Source of the DNA: an uncultured Haliea sp.
Lineage (GTDB): Bacteria; Pseudomonadota; Gammaproteobacteria; Pseudomonadales; Halieaceae
Direction of reading: 5' to 3'
DNA: 64,000 nucleotides
Assembly (NCBI GenBank): GCA_913061145.1
Contig: CAJXUQ010000018.1
Span: 1-64,000, forward strand
In this document: piece by piece, positions 36,749-45,143 of the stretch
How the letters are laid out: each line of letters begins with the position of its first letter
Position numbering within the stretch: position 1 is the first letter of the stretch
Translations under genes and position numbers: made by a program
The notes under the pieces: model-generated
Databases searched by the model: none
What the model saw: the letters and a program-made list of their open reading frames with translations, nothing else
Told to the model about the DNA's origin: nothing

Positions 36749-37449
36749 GGTTCACGCTCCAGCCACAGCGCGCCGACCAGACCGCCAGCGAGCCCCCCTG
36801 CCACCACATGGGTATTGGCCGGCAACCAGCGCAGGGCTGCCCAGGCGGCCACCCCGCCCGCAACCCAGGCAGCCACCGTGCGCAGGGTGCGCCGCCCCGC
36901 AAGCGCCATGCTGAGCATGAAGCAGCCCAGTACCATGTCCACGCCGAAGGCACGAGGATCTGCTATCAGGCCACCGAACACCATGCCGGCAAGCGTACCT
37001 GCCAGCCAGGTCAGCCAGATGGCCAGACCGCCGCCCACCAGCGCGCCCAGGGTGTTGCGTCCGGACTGCAGGTCGTTGAGCGCCATCGCCCAGTTGGCAT
37101 CCGAAAGGGTGATCAGTGATGCGTAGCGGCGACGCGGCGGCACCAGGGCAAGCCAGGGATACAGCGTCGCCCCCATCAGCAGCATGCGCGCATTGATTGC
37201 CAGGGTGGTAACCAACAGGGGCACCAGCGGCACCTGGGCACCCCACAGATCCAGTGCCGCGAATTGCGCCGTACCGGCAAATACCGTGGCGCTCATCACC
37301 ACGATCTCCACAGGCTGCAAGCCGGCCTGCACGGCGGCAAGGCCGAAGGCCGCACCGAAGGCCGCCACAAACAGCGACAGCGGCAGCAGGCGCCAGAAAC
37401 CGCGCCTGCATTCGGCAAAGGACAGCGCCGGGGCGACTGGGGTGCTCAT
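36745..37449 (-). CDS. azlC: AzlC-family branched-chain amino acid exporter
   Basis: 234 residues with about seven membrane segments and the family stretch VFAGTAQFAALDLWG followed by NARMLLMGATLYPWL. Forms, with AzlD, an inner-membrane exporter of branched-chain amino acids or analogues. AGGTGA precedes the ATG. No AsnC/Lrp-type regulator is adjacent. The substrate is a family inference. Confidence 0.9.
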   Translation of the reverse strand: MSTPVAPALSFAECRRGFWRLLPLSLFVAAFGAAFGLAAVQAGLQPVEIVVMSATVFAGTAQFAALDLWGAQVPLVPLLVTTLAINARMLLMGATLYPWLALVPPRRRYASLITLSDANWAMALNDLQSGRNTLGALVGGGLAIWLTWLAGTLAGMVFGGLIADPRAFGVDMVLGCFMLSMALAGRRTLRTVAAWVAGGVAAWAALRWLPANTHVVAGGLAGGLVGALWLEREP

Positions 37450-37540
37450 GAGGATGTCACCTGTGACCGTTGTGAGCGCACCATGATACCAGCATACTTG
37501 CGGGCTTTGAGCAGAGGCGCGCGCAGAGGACAGGCGACGG

Positions 37541-38458
37541 ATGGGTGAACTCTACATTGCACATGAGTACAGCATTGCAGCCGTGCAGCTGATTCTGGCC
37601 ATGCTCGGTATGGGCGCCACGCTCACCGGTCGTGACTTTCAGGAAATTGCCCGCGCTCCCCGGCCCATCACGGCCGGCATGGCGGTACAGCTGTTGATGG
37701 TGCCCTTGCTGGCGCTGCTGTTCATCAGCTGGCCCGGCGTGACCGCGGGCGTCGCGGTTGGTATTGCCCTGATCGCCGCAATTCCCGGCGGCACTGTATC
37801 CAACATATTTACCTACCTCGCGCGCGGCGATATCGCGCTCTCCATCAGCATCACCACACTCACCACCGTCGCCTGCCTGGTTACCACACCGCTGATCCTC
37901 GACCTGCTGATCGGCCAGCACCTGCCGGCGGACGTTGTCATGCCGCGACTCGGCATCGTTGTGGAGATCGGCTGCACCCTGTTGCTGCCCCTGCTGATCG
38001 GCATGCTGTTCCTGCGCTACTACCCGCGCCAGGCTCCCGCCTTCTCGCTGTGGTGCATACGCGGTTCACTGCTGGGTGTCCTGCTGATTGTCGTGGGCTC
38101 CCTGCTCGCCGGACGTTTCGACCCCGCGGCCTTTGGGGCCGGGAATGTGCTGCTGGTCGTCCTGTTCAGCGTCGCGCTGGCAGTGGCCGGATGGCTGGTG
38201 CCACGGCTCACCGGCATGAACCGCAGCAAGGCGACCGCCATCGAGCTCGAGGTGGTGGTGCGCAATATCAACCTGGGCGTCCTCTTGAAAGTCTCCATTT
38301 TTCCCGCCGCCGACCCGGTGCTGGCGCCGATTGGCAACCTGGCGCTGCTTACGCTACTGCTCTATGGCGGCTTGCAACTGCTTATCGGCGCGGCGCTGAT
38401 TCGCCTGCGCCGCAAGGGCAATGCAGCGCCGGCCGCCAGCGCCGGGGACGCAGGCTAG
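37541..38458 (+). CDS. Bile acid:sodium symporter (BASS) family transporter
   Basis: 305 residues, about nine or ten membrane segments. The AAIPGGTVSNIFTYLARGD segment (near 86-104) is the BASS/Acr3-type discontinuous helix that lines the sodium and substrate sites, and IELEVVVRNINLGV gives the second signature near 230-245. It would import an organic anion, such as a bile-acid-like or 2-oxo acid, with sodium. AGAGGA is 10 bases ahead of the ATG. The methyltransferase gene follows after three bases, an accidental-looking pair. The substrate is unknown, but a steroid-like acid would fit the 13-26 kb island. Confidence 0.88.
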   Translation: MGELYIAHEYSIAAVQLILAMLGMGATLTGRDFQEIARAPRPITAGMAVQLLMVPLLALLFISWPGVTAGVAVGIALIAAIPGGTVSNIFTYLARGDIALSISITTLTTVACLVTTPLILDLLIGQHLPADVVMPRLGIVVEIGCTLLLPLLIGMLFLRYYPRQAPAFSLWCIRGSLLGVLLIVVGSLLAGRFDPAAFGAGNVLLVVLFSVALAVAGWLVPRLTGMNRSKATAIELEVVVRNINLGVLLKVSIFPAADPVLAPIGNLALLTLLLYGGLQLLIGAALIRLRRKGNAAPAASAGDAG

Positions 38459-38461
38459 ACC

Positions 38462-39610
38462 GTGCAACCCGCTGCACTGCATCAGGAATTCATCGCCACG
38501 GTGCGCGACCTCGCCACGGACGGCCGCGGCATCGTGGAGCATCCAACGGGCCAGGTATTTTTTGTGTCCGGCGTCTGGCCGGGAGAAACCGCACGCTTCC
38601 GGGTCACCGGGTTCAAGCAGCGCTTCGGGTTTGCGCAGCTGGTGGCGTTGCTGGAACCTGCACCGGCGCGTGTTACACCGCCCTGCCCCCATCACGGTGT
38701 CGGCGATCGCGACTGCGGTGGCTGCCCCTGGCAGTTCATGGACTACCGGGCACAGTGCGCCGCCATGGAGCAGCGGGTGCGCAAGACGCTGGCTCGCCAT
38801 GGCATCGATGCGCGCATTGCCTCGCTGCGGCCAGCGCCGGAAATTCTTGGCTACCGCAATCGTGCACAGTTCAAAACGGATGGACGTCAACTGGGGTTCG
38901 TCGCTGCAGGCTCCAACCGTCTCGCGCCAATAACCGACTGCCCCGTCCTGACTGCCGACAACCGCGACACGCTGCGCACCCTGCTGGGCCAGCTCCCGAA
39001 TAACGCCTGGAAACCGCAACGCAAACACAGCTGGACGACCCTGGATGTGGATGAGGCGATGCAGGCCGATGAGGTGGTAGCGAACCAGCGACGTCCGTTC
39101 CGCCAGGGCAACAGTGCACAGAACAGCTTTATGCGCCATTGGCTGGCAGAGCGGCTGCAGAGCCTCGATCCATCGCGCACGGTCACCGAGCTGTTCGCGG
39201 GTTCGGGCAATTTCACCGAGGTGATTGCGGCCTGCGGCTTCCAGGCTATCCAGGCGGTGGAAGGCGTAGCCGAGAGCGTCGCTCAGCTCGCCGCACGCGA
39301 GTTGCCGGGAACCCGCGCACTGTGTCACAACCTGTTTATCGAGGCCGAGTGTCACCGGCTGCAAGCCCGTACGGCGACGTCCAGTGTTCTGGTGCTGGAC
39401 CCACCCCGCGATGGCTTCAGACACATCGCTGCCCTGCTGCCGAAGAAGCACGCATACCGGGACGTATTCTATATTTCCTGCGATGTGGCGACGTTCAGCC
39501 GCGACCTGCAGCTCCTGCTCCAGGCCGGCCTGACCGTGCGAGAACTGCAGCCGCTGGATCTGTTCCCGCATACACCGCATGTAGAGCTGCTCTGCTGGCT
39601 ACAGCGTTAA
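38462..39610 (+). CDS. RNA 5-methyluridine methyltransferase, TrmA/RlmD-like with [4Fe-4S] motif
   Basis: 382 residues. An N-terminal TRAM-like domain is followed by an iron-sulfur motif of the RlmD type (CPHHGVGDRDCGGC, with an additional later Cys at the DCPV segment). The SAM-binding TELFAGSGNFTE, VLDPPRDGF and the catalytic Cys in ISCDVATFSRDL plus HTPHVE are all present. It modifies a uridine in rRNA or tRNA; RlmD, RlmC or a related paralogue cannot be separated by eye. The start is GTG at 38462, three bases after the transporter stop. Convergent with the sensor kinase. Confidence 0.9.
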   Translation: MQPAALHQEFIATVRDLATDGRGIVEHPTGQVFFVSGVWPGETARFRVTGFKQRFGFAQLVALLEPAPARVTPPCPHHGVGDRDCGGCPWQFMDYRAQCAAMEQRVRKTLARHGIDARIASLRPAPEILGYRNRAQFKTDGRQLGFVAAGSNRLAPITDCPVLTADNRDTLRTLLGQLPNNAWKPQRKHSWTTLDVDEAMQADEVVANQRRPFRQGNSAQNSFMRHWLAERLQSLDPSRTVTELFAGSGNFTEVIAACGFQAIQAVEGVAESVAQLAARELPGTRALCHNLFIEAECHRLQARTATSSVLVLDPPRDGFRHIAALLPKKHAYRDVFYISCDVATFSRDLQLLLQAGLTVRELQPLDLFPHTPHVELLCWLQR

Positions 39611-39616
39611 CCCCGC

Positions 39617-40972
39617 TCAGTGCAATGCAGCCGCCATCCTTCGAGGCAGGATAACGCTGACCTTCAAGCCGCCCAGCGCAGAGCGATGCAGGCTCACCTG
39701 CCCGCCGTAGGCCTGCACGATATCGGCGACGATGGCCAGGCCCAGGCCCTGCCCAGCCACGCTTTCGTCCAACCTCGCACCACGCAGCAGTGCCTTCTGG
39801 CGATCCGCAACATCGGCTATACCGGGGCCGTCATCTTCCACCTCGAGCAGCCAGTGGTCAGTGCGGGGGGCAATTCGCACAAGCACCGTGGAGCGGGCCC
39901 ACTTCCAGGCGTTGTCGAGTGCATTGCCGTAGATCTCCAGCAGGTCTGAACGATCCAGTCCGACAACATCAACGCCCGCCACCTCCCAGCGCACCTCCAA
40001 TGCACGACCATGCGCCTTCTCCAGGGCGGCCGCGAGCTGCTGCAAATCCTGCTCCGGCAGGAAGGGCTCAAACGCGTGACTGTCGGCCGCAGACTGGGCC
40101 TGCGCCAGCTCGCGCTGCACACGGCCTGCTATCGAGTCCACCTGCTCACGCAACTGCGCCTGCAAGACAGGGTGCTCATCAAGCTCGCTGCGTGCCACCA
40201 GATTCGCGAGCACTGCCAGCGGCGTTTTCAGGGCATGTCCGAAATTGCCCAGGGCCGTGCGCGAACGCTGCAACGACCCGCGCGTGTGCTCGAGCAGGTC
40301 ATTGATCTGGCTGATCAGCGGTTCGAGCTCCGCAGGAACCGCCTCGGACAGCCCGGTTTGCCGTCCCTCTCGAACCGCCTGCAACTCACTGCGTGCGCGC
40401 TGTAACGGCGCCAGGGCAAGGCGCACATAGACCTGCATGCCCAGTAGTGCGAGCATCAATACGCCCAGCCACAGTCCGGTAAACTGCCAGAGCGCTCGCT
40501 GAAACTCGACACGCAACGGCGCGTAGTCACTGGCCACCGTAATCACCACGCGCTGACCAAAGCGTTCATACACCTCCGACTGCAGCAACAAGCGCTGACC
40601 TACAGGCCCCGGCAGGCGCTGGAGCCTGCCGTTGGCTGGCGGCTGATGCTGGAGCATCTCGTAATCCCAGAGGGACCGCGAGCGCCACTCCCGGCCGTTC
40701 ATGCGGATAACGAAGTAGTCCCCCGACAGCGGCCGCTGGTAGGCGGGATCGATGCGTTTGATTGCAAGTTCCGGTTCACCATTGCGCAACACCATGGCGG
40801 TCAGCAAACGTTCGCTGCGCTCTCTCAGTCCCTGTTCAGTGAGATGCTGCTGAAACCGTTCAAAGTAGAGAAATAGTGCGAGGGTTATCGCCGCGCCCAA
40901 CAGCAACATGCATGCAAGCAGCCCGAGCGTGAGCTGGCTGCGCAACGACAGGCGCCGCCAAACACGGCTCAC
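39617..40972 (-). CDS. Sensor histidine kinase, PhoQ/QseC-like
   Basis: 451 residues. Membrane segments near 15-36 and 163-185 enclose a periplasmic domain of about 125 residues; a HAMP segment (LAPLQRARSELQAVREGR) follows. The phosphoacceptor is H246 in FGHALKTPL, and the ATPase has NALDNAWKWA, DDGPGI and GQGLGLAI. The GTG start at 40972 overlaps the response-regulator stop (GTGA) and is preferred to a TTG seven codons upstream. It signals to the OmpR-type regulator whose gene precedes it; the two PepSY proteins upstream may sense or modulate it. Confidence 0.9.
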   Translation of the reverse strand: MSRVWRRLSLRSQLTLGLLACMLLLGAAITLALFLYFERFQQHLTEQGLRERSERLLTAMVLRNGEPELAIKRIDPAYQRPLSGDYFVIRMNGREWRSRSLWDYEMLQHQPPANGRLQRLPGPVGQRLLLQSEVYERFGQRVVITVASDYAPLRVEFQRALWQFTGLWLGVLMLALLGMQVYVRLALAPLQRARSELQAVREGRQTGLSEAVPAELEPLISQINDLLEHTRGSLQRSRTALGNFGHALKTPLAVLANLVARSELDEHPVLQAQLREQVDSIAGRVQRELAQAQSAADSHAFEPFLPEQDLQQLAAALEKAHGRALEVRWEVAGVDVVGLDRSDLLEIYGNALDNAWKWARSTVLVRIAPRTDHWLLEVEDDGPGIADVADRQKALLRGARLDESVAGQGLGLAIVADIVQAYGGQVSLHRSALGGLKVSVILPRRMAAALH

Positions 40973-41637
40973 GCGCGTTGACCGACAAAGCAATAACCCT
41001 GGCCACGCCGGGTTTCTATCGCATCACGCCCGAGCTTTTCCCGCAGCTTACTGACATAGACTTCAACGACATTACTCTGGCGCTCGGACGCGTGATCATA
41101 CACATGGTCCTGCAACTGCGAGCGACTGAGCAGGCGGCCCGGATTCAGCATGAAGTACCTGAGCAACCGGAACTCGGCCGCCGTCAGCGACACGTTACCC
41201 GCTGCCGTGCAGATGGCCTGCGCCGTCTCGTCCAGCGTTATGCCGAGCACTGTCAGCTGTGCGCCTGCAGGCGAAGCGTTGCTGCGCCGCAGCAATGCCC
41301 GCAGACGCAGCGCCAGCTCACGCGGATGGAAAGGCTTCCCGAGGTAATCGTCGGCACCCGCGTCCAGACCCGCAATCCGATCGGTCCAGCGGTCCCGCGC
41401 CGTCAGTACCAACACGGGGAACCGATGCCCTGCCCGGCGCCAGGCCGCAAGCACCTCGAGGCCACCCATGCCGGGCAAGCCAAGATCAAGGACTGCAATG
41501 TCATAGTCGTCGACCCCGGGCGCGGCCAGGGCATCGCGGCCATCGACCAACCAGTCACAGGCATAGCCCTCGCTTCTGAGCTGCGGCAGCAGCTCGTCCG
41601 CCAGGGCAACCGAGTCCTCGACTAGCAAAAGACGCAT
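40969..41637 (-). CDS. OmpR/PhoP-family response regulator
   Basis: 222 residues. Receiver domain with acidic residues EDS near 7-9, phosphoacceptor D51 (VLDLGLPGM) and K in LGKPFHP; winged-helix DNA-binding domain (about 125-220) with the LTAAEFRLLRYFM segment and the RGQGYCF wing. Overlaps the kinase gene by four bases. Together with two PepSY genes upstream it forms one operon. Targets and signal are unknown; many PhoPQ/QseBC-like systems answer to divalent metals or envelope stress. Confidence 0.93.
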   Translation of the reverse strand: MRLLLVEDSVALADELLPQLRSEGYACDWLVDGRDALAAPGVDDYDIAVLDLGLPGMGGLEVLAAWRRAGHRFPVLVLTARDRWTDRIAGLDAGADDYLGKPFHPRELALRLRALLRRSNASPAGAQLTVLGITLDETAQAICTAAGNVSLTAAEFRLLRYFMLNPGRLLSRSQLQDHVYDHASERQSNVVEVYVSKLREKLGRDAIETRRGQGYCFVGQRA

Positions 41638-41667
41638 GGATACTCGGCCGATAATCCGGCGGCCCGT

Positions 41668-41979
41668 TCAGTCTTCAAGCGCATCCTGCAATATCTCGCC
41701 GGTGCGTGCATCCAGCTCGAGTTCCCTGAGCTCACCCGCGGCATTGAAGATCTCGATATCGTAGATAAACCCTCGCGCTTCCTGCTCAAGCTCAACCTCG
41801 ACGACGGTCGACTCCGGATAGCGGTCCTGCACGGTTGCCAGCATCGTTTCCAGAGGCAGAATCACGCCACTGCGACGCAGCTCAAGCGCCTGTCGATGAT
41901 CGACGTCGCCTGCCGCTGCGATCCCACTGCCCAGCACACCTGCTGCGAGACCCAGCAGCCGGTAGCGTAAATCAGTCAT
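41668..41979 (-). CDS. PepSY-domain periplasmic protein
   Basis: 103 residues; signal peptide (LLGLAAGVLGSGIAAA) and one PepSY domain (LELRRSGVILPLETMLATV, then EVELEQEARGFIYDIEIF and ARTGEIL). The ATG at 41979 overlaps the stop of the second PepSY gene by eight bases; a GTG one codon earlier is also possible. Probably cotranscribed with the regulator and kinase 30 bases further. PepSY proteins bind peptides or inhibit proteases; the role here may be as sensor accessory. Confidence 0.85.
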   Translation of the reverse strand: MTDLRYRLLGLAAGVLGSGIAAAGDVDHRQALELRRSGVILPLETMLATVQDRYPESTVVEVELEQEARGFIYDIEIFNAAGELRELELDARTGEILQDALED

Positions 41980-42289
41980 CACGCACGTTTTTCATTATCT
42001 CGCCCGACGCGGCATCCAGATACACATCCCACTCCAGGCCCGACGCATCACGCAGTTCCACTTCATAGATGTAACGGCCGAACTCCTGCTCCAGCTCGGT
42101 ATCCGTGATGGTGGCACCGGGGTGCAAACCGAGCACGATATCCCCGAGTGCCTGAAACGACTGGATCGTGCCGGCTTCCTGCAACTGGAACGCCTCGTGG
42201 TGATTCACATTATCCGCCACTACCGCCAGGGGCGCCGAAGCGAGCAGCGCGACAACCAGGGTGGAAAGTGTGTTTGCAACATTTTTCAT
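41972..42289 (-). CDS. PepSY-domain periplasmic protein, second copy
   Basis: 105 residues with signal peptide (LVVALLASAPLAVVA). The PepSY domain (FQLQEAGTIQSFQALGDIV, ELEQEFGRYIYEVELRDASG, LDAASGEIM) is homologous to that of its neighbour, so the pair arose by tandem duplication. First gene of the PepSY-PepSY-regulator-kinase operon. Confidence 0.85.
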   Translation of the reverse strand: MKNVANTLSTLVVALLASAPLAVVADNVNHHEAFQLQEAGTIQSFQALGDIVLGLHPGATITDTELEQEFGRYIYEVELRDASGLEWDVYLDAASGEIMKNVRDD

Positions 42290-42362
42290 GAACTGTACTC
42301 CAGTGATAGAAACCAGTGGAGATCCTAACAGGGCATCCTTAATCCAATCTGAAATCGATGCC

Positions 42363-43061
42363 TCAGTTACCCGCCTGTGCCGCAGTGGCCTGGCTATTCA
42401 GTTCCGCCAGCAGTTCCGCCGGCAACTTCAACTGGCGGCCCAGTTCCTCAAGGTAGCTGCGCTCCATGAAACTCTGCTCATCGATGACCAGCACACTGGC
42501 CAGGTACATCTCCGAGGCGATTTCCATGTTGCTGGCGGCTGAAGCCACCTCCACTGGGTCCAGGGGCTTCTGTAACTCGCGGTCGACCCACTGGATCAGC
42601 TGAGCGTCCGATGTCATGCCACGCAGGCCCTCGTCAATCAGCTGCCGCTCACGATCGTCCACATGGCCGTCGGACTTGGCCGCTGCGATGATTGCCTTCA
42701 ACACCGCCGTCGAGTGCTGCTCCAGCGCCGGGCCAGTGACTCTGTCGACGGTTTGCGGTGGCGCGGCCGCCGGTGCAGCGCCCTGGGCCGAGCTGGCCTG
42801 CCAGTTGCCGTAGGCCTTGTAGGCCATCATACCCAGCGCGGCCACACCGCCGTACTTCAGGGCCTTGCCGCCCATTTTGCGGCCCTTCTTGCTGCCCAGC
42901 AGCAAACCCAGCGCCCCACCGGCCAGCGCAGCACCGCCCCGGCCGCCAAGGAAATCGGCGACACCGCCGCCCGTCGAGGAGCCAGCTGCAGGCCCTGAGG
43001 TACCGTGCTGCTGGCCACCGGAAGCGCCGAGCAGCTGATTTAACAGGTTTGACACATCCAT
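42363..43061 (-). CDS. DUF533 family (YebE-like) membrane protein
   Basis: 232 residues. The N-terminal half is rich in Gly and Ala, with a glycine-zipper-like membrane segment (GGALGLLLGSKKGRKMGGKALKYGG), and the C-terminal half (about 110-230) is a helical TerB-like DUF533 domain (LEQHSTAVLKAIIAAAKSDGHVDDRERQLI). The start at 43061 gives MDVSNLLNQLLG, the usual N-terminus of the family; upstream in-frame codons lack it. The function is unknown; envelope stress has been suggested for YebE. Confidence 0.85.
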   Translation of the reverse strand: MDVSNLLNQLLGASGGQQHGTSGPAAGSSTGGGVADFLGGRGGAALAGGALGLLLGSKKGRKMGGKALKYGGVAALGMMAYKAYGNWQASSAQGAAPAAAPPQTVDRVTGPALEQHSTAVLKAIIAAAKSDGHVDDRERQLIDEGLRGMTSDAQLIQWVDRELQKPLDPVEVASAASNMEIASEMYLASVLVIDEQSFMERSYLEELGRQLKLPAELLAELNSQATAAQAGN

Positions 43062-43225
43062 CGTTAGCGCCTCTGCGTGTTGGAGTTGATACGTCTGTGT
43101 AAGCACATAGGACCATGACACAGCGGGATAGGTTCCCGCACGGGCTGGCTCTACACCAGCGGCGCGCAGGCATCCGCCGCGCCGGTCTCTGGCATAGCGG
43201 GGAGTCACAGGGCTATCATCGGTGC

Positions 43226-43891
43226 ATGACCCTGTCCGTTCACCTCATCCCCGTGTATCTCAGTGCCCTTTTGCTGGGACTGATGTCGCTCGTTTGCGCG
43301 GCCTGCCTGTGGACGGCCAACTGGGCGGCGGTGCGTCAGGTACCAAGCCGCGCCCATCTGTTGTTCGGTGGGGCGATTGCCTGCCTGGGCCTGTGGTTGA
43401 TTTCATTTCCCGTGATTGATGGCGTGCGCGTGCACTTCCTCGGCATGACCGCGCTGACCCTGATACTGGGTTGGCGTTTCGCCATCCTCGCCGGCAGCGC
43501 AGCGGTGCTGGCACACACGCTGGCGATCGGCCAGCCCGCGATGTCCGTTCCGGCCGCCTGGCTGTTGACGGTCGCGGTGCCGGCGACGGTATCGCGCTGG
43601 CTGGTGTATCAGCTGCGCAATACCCGCGCGCAGAATCTGTTTATCTACATGCTGGGGGCCGGCTTCGGTGGAGGCGCCCTGTCCTCACTGGCAGCGACCC
43701 TGAGCGCAGTGGCCCTGCTCTGGTTATCGGGGCAACAGGCACTGGTCACCCTGGCGCTGGAAAACTGGCCGGCCGCGCTGTTGCTGCTGTTTCCCGAAGG
43801 GTTCATCAACGGCATGGTGATCACGGCGCTCACCGTGTTCTACCCCGACCTGGTGAAAACCTTCGACGACGAGCACTACTTCTCGGGCTAG
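43226..43891 (+). CDS. Energy-coupling-factor permease-like membrane protein
   Basis: 221 residues, with six or seven membrane segments and the ending LFPEGFINGMVITALTVFYPDLV, typical of the CbiM-like predicted membrane protein family (COG3235). The start at 43226 follows a non-coding stretch divergent from the DUF533 gene; no strong ribosome site is seen. No ECF ATPase or CbiQ partner is nearby. The substrate is unknown. Confidence 0.75.
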   Translation: MTLSVHLIPVYLSALLLGLMSLVCAACLWTANWAAVRQVPSRAHLLFGGAIACLGLWLISFPVIDGVRVHFLGMTALTLILGWRFAILAGSAAVLAHTLAIGQPAMSVPAAWLLTVAVPATVSRWLVYQLRNTRAQNLFIYMLGAGFGGGALSSLAATLSAVALLWLSGQQALVTLALENWPAALLLLFPEGFINGMVITALTVFYPDLVKTFDDEHYFSG

Positions 43892-43934
43892 GGGACCAAG
43901 GTCAGGCAGAGGCTACCGCGAAGGGTAGCAAGAC

Positions 43935-45134
43935 TCAGGCGAAGTCCTGCCTTTCCATCCAGGGGATTAAACGCTTGAAGGCCTCCTCGATCTGCTCTAT
44001 CGATGTGGAGTAGCTGATGCGCAGGGCGTTGCTGCAGGAGGGGCCGAAGGTCTCACCCGGAATGGTGCACACCCCGGTCTCCTTGAGCAGACGCAACGCC
44101 ACATTATTGCCGTTGATGCCCTCGGGCAGCGCCGGAAAGATATAGAAAGCCCCTTCCGGCTTGTAGCCTTCCAGGAACGGTGTCTGCCTGACCAGTTCCA
44201 CCACGCGATCGCGACGCTGCGTGTACACCTGCAGCATAGTGTCGACGAAGTCCCGTTCACCGCGCAGCGCTGCCACCCCCGCCCACTGGCAGGGCGTATT
44301 TGCCACCGTGGTGGTGAACATGTGGTAGCGACGCAGCTTCTTGATCGCGCCCTGGCTGGCGATCAACCAGCCCACGCGCATGCCCGCCATGCTGAAGGTT
44401 TTCGAGAAGCTGCTGATCACCATCACATGATCAAGGTCGGAGCAGCAGGACAGTACACTGGGGTAGGTCTTGTCGTCGTACACCAGGTGGTCATACACCT
44501 CGTCGCTGATGACATACACACCGCGGTATGCCGCCTCCTGCACAATGGCCTCGATGGTCTCTCGGGGGTACAGCGTGCCGGTGGGATTACTCGGCGAGTT
44601 GAGCACGATGGCGCAGGTGTCAGCGCTGATCGCATCGATGACGTCCTGCGGGTCCAGCTGGTGATGACTCTCCGCCCGGGTTGGGATGGTCTTGACCGTG
44701 CCACCGTTCATCCGCACCAGAGGCGCATACAGCATGAACGAGGGCTCCGGAATGATGAACTCGCGTCCGGAGGACGAGGTCGCCGTCAATGCGAGGTATA
44801 TGGCCTCGGTGGCGCCCGTGGTTACCAGGATGTTGTCGGGCGTCAGCTCGCGGGCGTAGCGGGCGCCGTAGTAGTCGGACAGCGCCTCGAGCAACTCCGG
44901 CAAGCCGGCGTCCATGGTGTAGCCGGTTTGCCCTGCCTGCAGGGCCGCCACCGTGGCATCCACCACATGCGCGGGCGCGGGCAGGTCAGGCTGGCCGATG
45001 GAGAGGTGTATGACGTCCTCCATGGTGGAGGCCAGGTTCACCATCTTGCGAATACCGGGCATGGGAATCGCCAGCAGGGCCGGATTCCAGACCGGGTCCT
45101 CGCTCTCGTAGAAATCGCTATCCAGATCGCCCAT
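43935..45134 (-). CDS. Class I/II aminotransferase (PLP), AspC-type
   Basis: PLP-dependent aminotransferase, 399 residues, about 400 being usual. GATEAIYLAL, NSPSNPTGTLYP, SDEVYDHLVY and the PLP Lys in SFSKTFSMAGMRVGW mark fold type I. A C-terminal SYSTS contains the substrate-carboxylate region, with R in ALRISYS. GAGGAA is six bases ahead of the ATG, which comes nine bases after the amidase stop codon, so the two are cotranscribed. The amino donor or acceptor is unknown; it may process amino acids released by the amidase. Confidence 0.9.
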   Translation of the reverse strand: MGDLDSDFYESEDPVWNPALLAIPMPGIRKMVNLASTMEDVIHLSIGQPDLPAPAHVVDATVAALQAGQTGYTMDAGLPELLEALSDYYGARYARELTPDNILVTTGATEAIYLALTATSSSGREFIIPEPSFMLYAPLVRMNGGTVKTIPTRAESHHQLDPQDVIDAISADTCAIVLNSPSNPTGTLYPRETIEAIVQEAAYRGVYVISDEVYDHLVYDDKTYPSVLSCCSDLDHVMVISSFSKTFSMAGMRVGWLIASQGAIKKLRRYHMFTTTVANTPCQWAGVAALRGERDFVDTMLQVYTQRRDRVVELVRQTPFLEGYKPEGAFYIFPALPEGINGNNVALRLLKETGVCTIPGETFGPSCSNALRISYSTSIEQIEEAFKRLIPWMERQDFA

Positions 45135-45143
45135 GCCGTTTCC

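Noticed and set aside
38354-39580. Minus-strand open frame of 408 codons across the RNA methyltransferase
   Set aside because: The plus-strand gene has all TrmA/RlmD motifs; the antisense product has none.
43912-43929. Hairpin GCTACC-GCGAAG-GGTAGC between convergent genes
   Set aside because: Only six base pairs and no T-run on either strand, so not supported as a terminator.
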